DNA of 64,000 nucleotides from Elgaria multicarinata webbii (lineage: Eukaryota; Chordata; Lepidosauria; Squamata; Anguidae), in assembly GCF_023053635.1 (NCBI RefSeq), contig NC_086171.1:13658006-13722005 (forward strand). Reading direction: 5' to 3'. Below, piece by piece: positions 22,821-34,800 of the stretch. The position numbers and the translations under genes were made by a program. The first letter of the stretch is position 1. Every line of letters begins with the position of its first letter. The notes beneath the pieces were generated by a model. That model was not told the origin of the DNA and did not search any database. It saw only the letters and a program-made list of their open reading frames with translations.

Positions 22821-25800
22821 AGTTTTCCCCATTATGTTGAGATGTCCTGTATTTCTAGTTAAATCATAGTAATTATTTCTAAATTTTCATCTTTTTCTCT
22901 ATAAATTACCATATGCAAATTTTATGCAACCTCTCTTGTCCAGATTTGTAAATGGTCCCCCTAAATTGCAGGAGCTGTACACAATTCAGTTGGAAGAGAT
23001 GTCCATAACCAAGGTGCTTGCCAACCTAATTTTTCTTACTGGTGTGCAAGGCCTCTGGAATGGATCTTAATGTATAAATGAAGGTGGGCCTTCAAATAAA
23101 CTGACCCCACATTGTTTAGGGCTTCCAAGTTTAACACAAGCATTTTGCATCGGTCCTGGAAGCTTAATGGTAAACTCATGTAAATCTGGAGTCAAATGTT
23201 TGTACTTGAGGAGGCAATTTAGCCTTTCACCGGGGCCATTTCCTGCCTGCCATAACGTGGAGCATTTTGCTGGTGTCATTATCTAACCTATCCAGTAGGA
23301 AGTGAGTGACATGCATATGAGTGGAATATTGCCACTACGCTTACCAGCTGAGAAATGAAATTGTATTTGAAGTGATTGCTTTTTATGGCTGTATAATATA
23401 TTTATTTTCTGGGACGGAAAGCCATGCAAGGTAGTTGCTGTTCAAAACATTTAAGGTGTTCTCTATTGTTATCTTTCGCTTGGCAGTTTCTCCCTTATCA
23501 AATATTTACATTGTCAACATGGGACCCCTTTCTTTAGAAATATCTCCTCCGAACTGGGTGCTATTACATTGCACTTATCTTATTTAAACATTTTACTAGT
23601 TGGATATGAAGTCAAATTAAGCTAGCCCTTCTCTCATGAGCGTGAAATGAATTCAGTGACAGATGTCATACTTATCGACCAGAGGGTATGTAGCAACCAG
23701 CCATCTTTGATGATCAGATAGATGGGCTGCAAATGTGACTCTTCAAGCACAGGTGTTGACTTGCATAAGCTTGGTTATTTAAGAGCAGGTACTGCCACCA
23801 GTGGGAATGCTTGAGGAATATGATCTTTGTGAATTCTATTATGAACGGATCTGATTTGCGCCTCCCTGACTAATGTGTCAATGGGAACTTTGCTGTTGTT
23901 TGAATTTTTGCACATCTCTAAATTTTGCAATGCAGTCCTTGGTTCCAAAAACATACCAAATTGTATTTAAATTGCATATTTTAGGATACAATACATGAGA
24001 CATGAAATACATTTAGAAATGTGTATTTAGGAAAAAATATGTTCAAACTATATAGTTAAATACAAGCTTTCATGCAGATATAGATTTTCTTTAGAAATTG
24101 CACATTAATGCAGAAATAGGACAGAGCAGACTTATGAATAAATACTTCATAAGGTGAGCTATAAATGTGAGATGTAAATGTAACAAATAATAGTAATAAC
24201 CCCAGCAACTATTAAGAATTTGTCAGATCCTGAGGCAAACCCAGAGGCTTACAAAAAATCAGGACTCAAGATCATTCTGAAATTTGAGTTGTTAAAATGA
24301 TTTGATACTCAGTGCATAAGGAATGTATTTTCAGTTTTCTTGTCCAAAACCATGTGATGGTATCAGATGTTTTCCTCCAAGTTGGCCACGTAGGAGAACA
24401 TCTGAATTCATTTCTTGGCCAATCCTAGGCCTTAGCTAGACCTAAGGATTATCCCAGGCAAATGGAGGGGTCATCCCTGCCTGCTTCCAGGATCCCCTGT
24501 GTGTCATTTGGATGCACAGGGATGATCCCGGGACAATCCCTATAATATGGGGTTTGTTTGTTTGACATTATTAATCAAGTTTGTTTCCTTCAGTATATTG
24601 AGTCTTATGGTTGTATTAAGCTACTGAAATTAAGACATTCACCCCACCCTGTCTTTGAGTATTCTCTGAAGGCACATGTGGTAGCAACCTTGCTGAAGCT
24701 AAGCAGGTCTGCGTATGGCTGGAGCTTGGAGGGGAGACTGTCAGGAAACCCTAGATATGCATGGAAGAACGGAAACCAAGACAAAGGTGTTGGGAGATCT
24801 GATCACAGGTCATTCCACACCATATAAAATTTGGCCCTCAATTGGTCTTTTGAATCTTTGAAATTATCTCAAACTTCTCGCCATGCTCCTAAATCACTCC
24901 ATGGGTAAAAGCGTGAAATTAAAAGCACCTGATTGATATTCACCTTGCAGTACAATGTCTTTTCCTTTCTTTCATCCCCTTTTTGCTGAAGGTTCTAGGA
25001 CACAAGCCAGAACTTCGAGAAGGCAATGACAATGATGATGAGGCTGCTGATATCACCAACAGGAGAATTGCAAAACTCTACATGGTAAGAACAGAAATGT
25101 CTAGATTTTCCCTTGAATAACCTCTCTTAATTGTCGCAACATCAGTTTCAGTTTCTGCAGGGTGAGGGGAAAGCATTGATTTCTGGTTTGCATTGCTTTT
25201 CAGTGTTATTGTAAAATCGTACTATTTTGCAAATAAAATGAAAAGGAAAAAAATGAGGGGGAACCAGTAATTAAAATCTTTCCTTCCTATCCTCCATAGG
25301 AACAGAAACAATTGGCACAATTAAGAGAGGGGTATTCAAGAGGGAATTTAGAGGGTATTTATCAATAACCCCCCGGCCTGTTCTCCCTCAATTTTTCCAC
25401 GAAGTTCCATGCCCCTATTTTTCTCCCTTCACATTGTCCATCAAAGAAATACTAAATATTGTGGACATGAGTCAGGCTGTAACCTTATGACCCTTCCATG
25501 TTTCCTATTGGGAGAAACGCCAGAATGCCCACGAGAATATTCCCTTTTCAGAGTTTAAAAATGGGGTGGTGGTGGTGGTGGTGGGAATTCTCATGACCTG
25601 ATTTAAATAAAGTAAGCCAAACACTCCCTTACAACACTGAAAACTTCCACAAAATATCTACTCTCCAACTTGCTGATACCTTCAGCCCAGCTCTGAAAAA
25701 ATGCATTTTTAAAAAAGCAATGAAGGCAGCATATACTTCAAGTACATTATTATTATTACTACTACTACTACTACCATATTTAAAGCATATGTCACCGTCA

Positions 25801-28800
25801 CTCCATACTACTACTGCTGATGAAGGTGGTGGTTTCAGCTTAACATTGCTATGGTGCTCTACCAGAAAATTTAGTGAAACAAACCACCAAGATTCTCTTT
25901 TTCTGTCATCGCTTGTTTAGCCTGCAGCTGTTTTAAAAGAATTAGGAACATGAAATGTTCAAAGGTCAACATAAGCGCTCTTCACAGTCCAGTGGCTGCT
26001 GAATAACATTTTCTGTAAGCAGGACTCTCATTTTAGATATAAGCATTCACTCGAAAAGTAAGGCAATATGAAGTCTACATATAAAAAAATATCTGAATTG
26101 CTGGATCTTGATTTTGAATTGATCTAAATGTGAATTTTCCACATTATCAGGTATCCGATGCAAGTGGATCCATGAAGGTTTCGGTGGTTGCAGAAGAAAA
26201 TCCCTTTTTGAGGGCAATGCTTTTGTCTGAAGAGTGTTTTATACTGGATCAGGGCGTGGCTAGAAAGATATTTGTATGGAAAGGTATATGACAAATTTCT
26301 TCACTTCTCTTTTTTACTATTATTACTAACAAGTAATTCCATAGGGCACTTAATGTGCAATCACGCAGTTCCAGAAGCTTGCATGTGTGCAGGATGACTG
26401 CTCATTTCAGTAGTGGGGGTAAAAAAACCAGCCACTTAAGGTGGTGCAGTTATTCTGAGCTGGCGGAAGGAGGTTGTGGGATCATCAGAGCTTCTGTGCC
26501 CAGAACAAGTAGTCGGAAGAGGACAATATTTTAAAGCGCTTATGGCTGGACATCTGTTTGAACCCAGGGGTCCTGAGTCCATGTCCAGCTTTGAAAGGCA
26601 ACATCAATTTCACTATGATACGATTAAGTGAAAGTGTCAAGAACAAATGGTGAATAGCTAAAGCTATAACTATAACTCTTTCATCTCTATAAAAATTACA
26701 GATAGTGAGTGGGTAGTATCCACTGTCAGTCCTACTTAGACTAAATCCACTCAGATGAATGGGACTTAAATTAATCAGGACTAATTTAAGCCCCATTCAT
26801 TTCAGTTGCTCTCCTATAAGTAGGACTAACGTTGGATACTACTCAATGGGTCTCCCATCCAGATTCTTGATCAGGATCATAACTGCTTAGCTTTCACAGT
26901 AGTAATGACAAGAATGATTTGGGGCAGGGGGAGATTCCATGGTAATGCTCATACTCAGAGTTTATATTAGGGCCGGGCAGCCTGTGGCCCTCCAAATGTT
27001 TTGGCCTAAATCTCCCATGATCTCTCACTATTGACTATGCTGGCTAGGGATGATGAGAGTTGTAGGCCAAAACATCTGGAGGATCGCCAGAGATTTTGTT
27101 GTCCCAAGGGTTCGGCAGGCACATTTGCCTGTTAATTTACTAAGTGCCCCTAGAAGTATTGTGACCCCAAGCAATTGCTATAATAAAGTCAGCCCTGTGA
27201 AGGGTTGAAAGGAATCTTTCTCTAGGTTAGTTTGGCTAGTAACCCTTGGGAGGGGGATTTTGGTTTCCCCCTCTGTATGGCATTGCTTTTTTGTGTCCAC
27301 CCCACCCCACCCCACCCCTTCTCTTACTTCCTGGAATCATCTGAGGCTACGAGCTTGGATGTAAACAGCTTACTCTGGTGGGTCTCCAGCCTGCTTGTTT
27401 TGCGGTGTGACGCAATGGAGCAATCAGTAAGAAAATACAGCAAACCTGAGTGAATTGGATTGTTTTAATTCAAGAGTTTAATTACACATTCATTTGTCAA
27501 AAGCAAACACAGTTCATTGTCAAAATCAGTCAAAACACCAGTTTCCATTGTTTTAATAGATGCATTAAAAAAAAACAGTTGCAGGAAGCCTTTGAATTAT
27601 GCTTATTTAAACTCTGCCGACCTGTGTCCAAGGGCATCACGTAGCTGTCTTGATGTTGTCTTTGCCCCGGGGAGGCTCTGAATCCACACTGCGTCGGTTA
27701 TATGTGCAGCCGCAGATTCAAAGGGCCGGCACTCGGAGGCGAAGATGGGTGGCTGAAAAGTCAGGGACTTACCCCGACTTTTCCAGCCAGAGTGAGGTCA
27801 GCCTGGCTCTTTTGCTGGTCTGTCCTCGCTCGGAGCCACTCCGGGGGCATTCCCAGGGGGAAGACTACCTCCTGTTTTTCACTGGAAGCCACAGGAGGGA
27901 GAGGGGCGGGCCTGCCAAGCCTAATGGCTGCTGGAAAGCCTGCACTGCCTCCTTTCGTAGGGACAACTTGCCGCCGCCACCGCCCACCAGCAATACCGTG
28001 GAGATTGGCGGCGGAGAGGTGCCAGCTCGGCGCCATGAAGGCAGCCCCCATATAATAAACCTTCGGTCAGCAATATTCTCTCTCTCTCTCTCCTTCTCTC
28101 TTTCTGCCTCTTCAGCTTCTAGGAGTTTTCCATCTCTTTCTCTATTGTAACCTTTGCTACTCCTTTATTTTAACAAGGTAAGAATGCTAATCCGAATGAA
28201 AGGAAAGCCGCCATGAAATCAGCTGAAGATTTCATTCAGCAAATGAACTATCCTGCCAACACTCAGGTATGCCTATGAGAGAAACAACTACACTTTAGGC
28301 CAGATGACTCCTGAATGTATGGTGGCTATGTGCAGTTGATATAAGGCCACCTTGTCTCCAATTGGTAGAGGGGCAGCTGGTCAAATGTATTGGCTAAGGG
28401 AGAAGTTGCATAACATGTATGGCCTGGTGGGGCTAATCCAGAAGTGCCTCCATTTAATTCAAGACAAATATGCCTAATCCAAGAAATGAATCCATAAGGC
28501 GAATGGCGATATATAGGGGAATGCTGCAAAAGAAGTACTCACAAGGGAAAAGAGAGGAGCCGTGACTAGCTACATAAAATGTACCCCTTTACTGTTTTAT
28601 ACATATTAGTACCACTGTGCTAGCCACTCACAGTTACTTCAAACCCAACACTCCAAATGCAAGGAACAAAACAACGAAGCACTGGACCAGTAATTAGCTT
28701 TTTATACAAAATGTGTAATATTAAATGATACAATTAAACTCAATAATTATTTGAAATAGTCATCTGAACAGTCAACAGGTTTTAAAAAACAACAGTGAAA

Positions 28801-31800
28801 GTCTTAATCATCAGTTTCACAAAAGAATTATACCAGGCAATCTACAGTTATATCTGGCAGTCTACAAGTTTTAAAACACACTAGTTCTATTTGGTAGTTT
28901 ACTCTACGAACTCCTGGTGAAATTCCATTTCAATTGGGAAGTCTTCCTCAGGTATTCAGATAGACGTAACTCATAACAGTTTATAATAATGTATAAACTG
29001 AGATTCTTGTGATATAGGGCGGGATACAATAGTGAGATAATGGGCATGGCTAGACGGGTTGATATCCTGGGGATTGCCCCGGGATCGTCCCTGTGCGTCC
29101 ACATGACGCACAGGGGATCCCAAGAGCAGAGAGGGATGATTCCTCACTTTCCCCAGGATATCACCCTACCCTTCTATCCCGGTTTTTCCCATGGTCTCAG
29201 GATGATCCCGAGACCCCGGGAGGTGTGGGCCGCCATCCCAGTTTGTCCTGCCTCCAGGGCATGGAGCTCCTCAGGAGCTCTGTGCCCATCGCAGGTGCGG
29301 TGGGGGGAGCACAAGGTTTTTTTTTTAAAAAAAAACAACTTACAGTTTCGTTCGAGCGCTTGTGCGCTCATTTTCCATTAAAAGAAATGGCGGCTGCAAC
29401 GTCCTCCCGGGACATCGTGCGCTGCATGTAGACTGAGGGGGAGGATCTCGCAATCGTCATATCGCATGATCATCCCCCTCCACCCCCCTCATCTAGCCAT
29501 GCCCAATCTCTCTAGTTTCTTCAGCTCCCCCTTCCCCAAAGTCAATACTCCTACATCCAGTTATGGATACAGCACTCATAGATTCGCACACAATGGTATT
29601 CTAGGAAAGTAGAGTTACAGTATAGGCTTTTCAACTCTTGCCTATTGGTCTTGTTTGATTTCAGATTCAAGTTCTTCCAGAAGGCGGTGAAACACCAATC
29701 TTTAAGCAGTTCTTTAGAGACTGGAAAGACAAAGATCAAAGTGATGGCTTCGGAAAAGTGTACGTCACAGAGAGGGTGGCAAGGATTAAGCAGATTGAAT
29801 TTGATGTTACCAAGTTGCATGAGTCTCCGCAGATGGCAGCCCAGTACAACATGATTGATGATGGCTCTGGGAAAGTGGAGGCATGTATGCATGTTGACTT
29901 TTTATTGTTATCTTACTTCTCTGTTTAATTGTTGTTCTTAGGAGATTTGCAACCCTTGGATCCTGCCCTCCATGCAAATCCATGTAGTTCATGATTGTAT
30001 GAAAGAATCAAAGACTGTATATATGAGGGCCAGGCTACACATTACACTTAGTGCTTAACATGAAGCTACATGGCTGTTTTTTCTTTAATTAATTATAGGT
30101 GTAGGAGGGGTGGATTGTTATTGGGACGACAGTGCATGGGGAGGGGAGGATTTTCATCCCCCAACCAGCAGCAATCTGGACAAAAATCCCCTCCCTCCAT
30201 CCATGAGGATAGCTGGGGAGAAAAGGGACGAACCTCCTTTCCCTGCATGCAGCGTTCCTAATAATGATTGCCCCCGTCCCCCATTCTTGCAGTTCATTAA
30301 ATAAAACGTCAAAGACATTCCTGCGTGCTGTACATTAATGGTAACGTATAGATTGCCCCTGAATCCCAGAAATACCTTGAATATGGCCCCAGTGAATTGG
30401 GGGAGTCCAGAGTCCAGCAGTTTTGGAAAGTTTCTGATATGACTTCTTCCTTCCGTCTTCTATAGTGTACCAATGCATGCCGATGAAGTAATCGGACTAT
30501 CAGTCCCTCTTTCTTGCAAGATTTGGCATATGTCATTGTCACCACGCTGCCCTCATAGAGGGTGTGTGTGATATTTATCGGAAAAGCTGAGCTCTACCCT
30601 CTAAAAGTTCAAGCTAAAATACAGGGCATGTCTACACGGGTTGATATCCCGGGGATCGCCCCAGGATCATCCCTGTGCGTCCACATGATGAACAGGGGAT
30701 CCCGGGAGCAGGGAGAGATGATCCTACCCTTTAATCACGTTTTTCCCTGAGGCCTCGGGATGATCCTGAGACTGCAGGCGGTGTGGCCTGCCACCGCGGT
30801 TTCGTCCCCGCTCCTCGCAAGGAGCCTGAACCCGGGCACAGAGCTCTTCAGGAGCTCCGTGCCCATCGGGGGTGGGGTGGGGTGAGCGGGATTTTTTTTT
30901 TTAAAAAAAAATCCCCACCCTTACCTTTGCGCTCAAACGCTCATCTTCATTAAAACAATTTTTTAAATGGTGGGTGCGACATCCTCCGTCCTCCCAGGAT
31001 GTCGTGCACTGTGTGTAGACTGAGGGGGTGGATCTCACGAGCATAATACCGCGAGATCTTCCCCACTCCCTCCAGCCAGGAGGTCTATACATGCCCAAAG
31101 TTATCTTTAAGGTGCTGTAGTACTCTTCATCATTTTTTCTTTTTGTCTTAATAATCTCTTGAGATAGAAGTAAACAGAATGAATGAATGAACCATTGCTG
31201 CATTTTGACATCTAAATATTAACTCAGAGATGGGCTTTTCATTTGCGGATTATATAATTTTTTCTGTCAGAGGTTCTGAGTGGTTGCCGGTGAAATAGAG
31301 TAATCCAAAGCCAATGGTGGGTTAAGGAGACAAAATATTACTTTTTCTGAAAGAAAAACATCTTATCCTCCTATGACACATTTAGTATGACACTTGGATC
31401 CCATACTTGTACCAGAATGTGGGAGAGACAGTGTAGTTAAAATAAGGCCAACTTTCTTGGCGAGAGTTTAAAAGGATTCAAATCCGCCTTCCACTGAGAA
31501 AAATCTCCCAGGGACTTGAAACCTTGGATGCTCTTGCTGTCAGAATGGTCCAATAAAAATTATCACCTTATCAGAAAGAACCAAGCCTTTTTCCAGGCTA
31601 ACAGATTTATTGTAGGCAGTGATGGAATGCATTTCATGGCAATTTTGGACTCACTGTTTATAGATGTGTTTGCCTGTAGTCATGGGTATTATATATCTGC
31701 CAAATGAGGATAATACTTAATGCATCTTAAGTGGGATCTAGTCCAGGAAAGCTTATGCCACAATAACTGTGCAATCCTTTATATATCTATTTAGAAGTCA

Positions 31801-34800
31801 GTCCCATTGAGGCGTACTCCCAGGTAAATGGGTACAGGGTCAGCTCTTCCATGTAGAAGTCAGTCCCATTGAGGCGTACTCCCAGGTAAATGGGTACAGG
31901 GTCAGCTCTTCCATGTAGAAGTCAGTCCCATTGAGGCGTACTCCCAGGTAAATGGGTACAGGGTCTGCTCTTCCATGTAGTAGCAGCAGGTGGCAAAATA
32001 GGGGAAGAGCAGAAAACCAGCTGGCTGCATCTGAGGGCGCACTCACCACTTCTTGATCCCGCCAACCACTGGCAGGTGGTTGGCAGGACCAAGAAGCAGC
32101 TGCTCCTGCATGCCTCCCGGCTGGCTCCCAGCCTCCCGTACTACTTAGCAGGCAGCTGGCTATACCTGCTAGCCACACTCACTGCTTCTTTGTCCCATCT
32201 ACCGTGTGCACGTGGCCGGTGGGACCAAGAAGCCATGAATGCATCTGACAAGTGCATCTTGCTGGCCGCCCAAGCAAGCAGTCCAGGTGGGCAGGAGGCG
32301 TGCAAGTAGCCAGTTCCTTCTTGGTCCCACTGGTCACCTGCACACAGCGGGACCAAGAAGCAGTTGCACTCAATCCTGCTGCTTCTTGTTCCAGCCTTCT
32401 TGTCTCAGAAATCTCACGAGACTTGAGAGTTCCAGGAGAGACAGGGCGTGCATATATGTACCAAAACCCTCAAACACTCATGGGGGGGGGGGCTAGGCAG
32501 CGGCAGCAGTGCTGTGGTGGGGCGTGTGGGCAGATGCTCGCTTCAGGTGGCAACCTGCCATGGGCTGGGTCTGAATGGGTATAAGACGGCAGCCTAAATC
32601 AGCCTAGTTCTTAAGATGGCGCAAGTACAAGATCAAAGTTTATTGTACTAGCCAAAGGTAGGGTGACCATATGAAAAGTAGGACAGGGCTCCTGTATCTT
32701 TAACAGTTGCATAGAAAAGGGAATTTCAGCAGGTGTCATTTGTATGCATGCAGCACCTGGTGAAATTTCCTCTTCATCACAATAGTTAAAGCTGCAGGAG
32801 CTATACTGCAGCTATACTGTGACCAGATTTAAAAGAGGGCAGGGCACCTGCAGCTTTAACTGTTGTGATGAAGAGGGAATTTCCCCAGGTTCCCCATATG
32901 TACAAATGACACCTGCTGAAATTCCGTTTTCAATACAACTGTTAAATATACAGGAGCCCTGTCCTAGTTTTCATATGGTCAGCCTAGCCAAAGGCCATGA
33001 CAAATACATCAAAAGAAAATATTTAAACATATATAAATCTAAATATTTTGAACAGTAGAAAATTATACAGATAACGTAGAATTTACCGTAACTAAAACTC
33101 AGCTTTCACTCAGCAGCCTGAATCTCCATGGCAGTTTATGGCAATTTTGGCTAGTTCTCTCTTCCTAATCTTTTTTGCTGCCAGAGCAAACAAAGCCACT
33201 TTATGTGTCACATAACTGTTGGTATCACTCAGAAGAAAAAGAACCGTTTCTGCAAGGGCTTTCCTATATCCATGTGTTAACAAGGGTTTCAGGAATCCCT
33301 ATACAGAGGGCACATTAACATGTAGTGAACAATGTCTTCCACTTGATGTTGGCCACAGATGCATGGTCTGCATTCAAACGGCACCTTGTGGTAGCATCCA
33401 CCCAGAACTGCAGTTGGCATAACTTGGATTCAAGTTATGTACAGTTCAATAAAAGCATTTCTTGGGGAAAGAGGCCTCAATTTGGACAAATAGCTGGTTC
33501 TGAGATCTTCAGTTTTCAAAAGAGGGAACCACCAGGAGAATTTAGAGGTTTTTAATTAGTTGCAGATCCCTTCTCGAATCTATCCAAAATAGCCAATCCC
33601 TTAGTTGCTTCTTATCCATATCAAGGACAGGCTTCAGCTCAGGAAAGTAATAGCTATGCAGGAGCTTTTGGAGTATTGCCACCCAATAAGAGTTTTTTTC
33701 ATTTCCTGGTAGCACATAGCTGGAAGACGTTTATTTGGCAAGGTGGCAATTCGTTTAAAATATTTTAACTGAGCACTCTCTATTCTTGTCCTAATTGATG
33801 GCTATCCAGATTCTGTACTTTAAAAAGCTGCAGGGCTTCTGGATGGGAGAGAGAGAAATTTTCGAAGAAAATTGTTCTGCACAATTTCCTGGGCGTTAAT
33901 GATGGTGTTGTCAAACCCCCAAATTTCAGACCCATAAATCATTTGAAGTTGAAGACTTTTAGGGCAGGTTCAATCATCTGTCCCCCTTTATTATAATAAA
34001 ACTTCATTAAAGCCCCTGTAGTTTTCTGTGCCTTCCGTTTCACAGCCTCCCTATGCCCTTTCCATGAGAGACTCACTGAAAAGCATGCCGAAGTATCTAA
34101 ATGAACGGGCTTGTTCAATAACATGTTGGTCCAAAATCCATCTAGGCGCAGGACTGTGACTACCAAAAACCATTATCTTGGTCTTAGAATAGTTTATTGA
34201 AGATGGCACAATACTTTTTATTGGTTTTGCTACAACAGACTAACACGGCTATCCCTCTGAAATTTATCACCTTACCAAAAGCTCTGTTTTGAGAATCCAC
34301 CAATGCTTATATTTTTCCAATGGTGTTTTCCATTTTTCAGATCTGGCGTGTTGAAAGCAATGGCAGAATCCCTGTAGCACCTGAGAGCTATGGGCAGTTT
34401 TATGGTGGTGATTGCTACATCATTTTGTACACTTATTCCAAAGGACAGATAATCTACACGTGGTATGTTTAATTGAAGTTGTGCTGCCTCTTGGCTCACG
34501 GTTTTATCCTTGATGTGATGTGAATAGCCCTTGCGCTCCCACGGCTGAAAACAGTACATTTTTGGCAGGTCTTCCAGGATGGTGTGCTGTTCTGTGCCTT
34601 AAATAGCTAAATGTACAACAGGAAGGCCCAAACCAGGCCTCTTTGGAGATTTCTTCCATCTGCCTCAAATTGTGAGGTATAACCCAAGTAGGTTATGCAG
34701 GGGAGAGCTGAAGGGTTTATGCACATCCTCCAGAGAGGATCTGCTGACCTGGAGACCCTGTCTATGGGGCAGTGTGCTCTGATCACAGGATCCAAGGTCT

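Larger units (their letters stand above)
6841..24991. other. SCIN intron of 18.15 kb
   Basis: The longest intron in the window. It holds the SINEs, LINE ends, hAT elements and MITEs listed separately between 6970 and 24790. The remainder, for example 9220-12060, 13600-14350, 15670-16270, 16450-18610 and 23300-24420, shows nothing I can name. Confidence 0.8.
26284..28177. other. SCIN intron
   Basis: Holds a foldback at about 26700-26850 (gtagtatccactgtcagtcc facing ggatactac), a short MITE at 26970-27090, a (CCCCA)n run at 27298-27318, a repeat at 27665-28065 and a (CT)n run at 28077-28105 before the next acceptor. Confidence 0.7.
29881..34340. other. SCIN intron with GC donor
   Basis: A 4.46-kb intron starting gcatgt and ending tttttcag. 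It holds a MITE, two tandem arrays, a hAT family B element and a LINE fragment, listed separately. 30000-30620 and 31100-31790 show nothing I recognise. Confidence 0.8.

Noticed and set aside
24655-24795. A functional 5S rRNA gene
   Set aside because: Only the middle region matches, with many changes, and no T-run terminator follows. It is a SINE relic.
27650-28150. Open frame of 166 codons near 27650
   Set aside because: It lies in a GC-rich interspersed repeat also found at 14725 and 58696 and ends in a (CT)n run.
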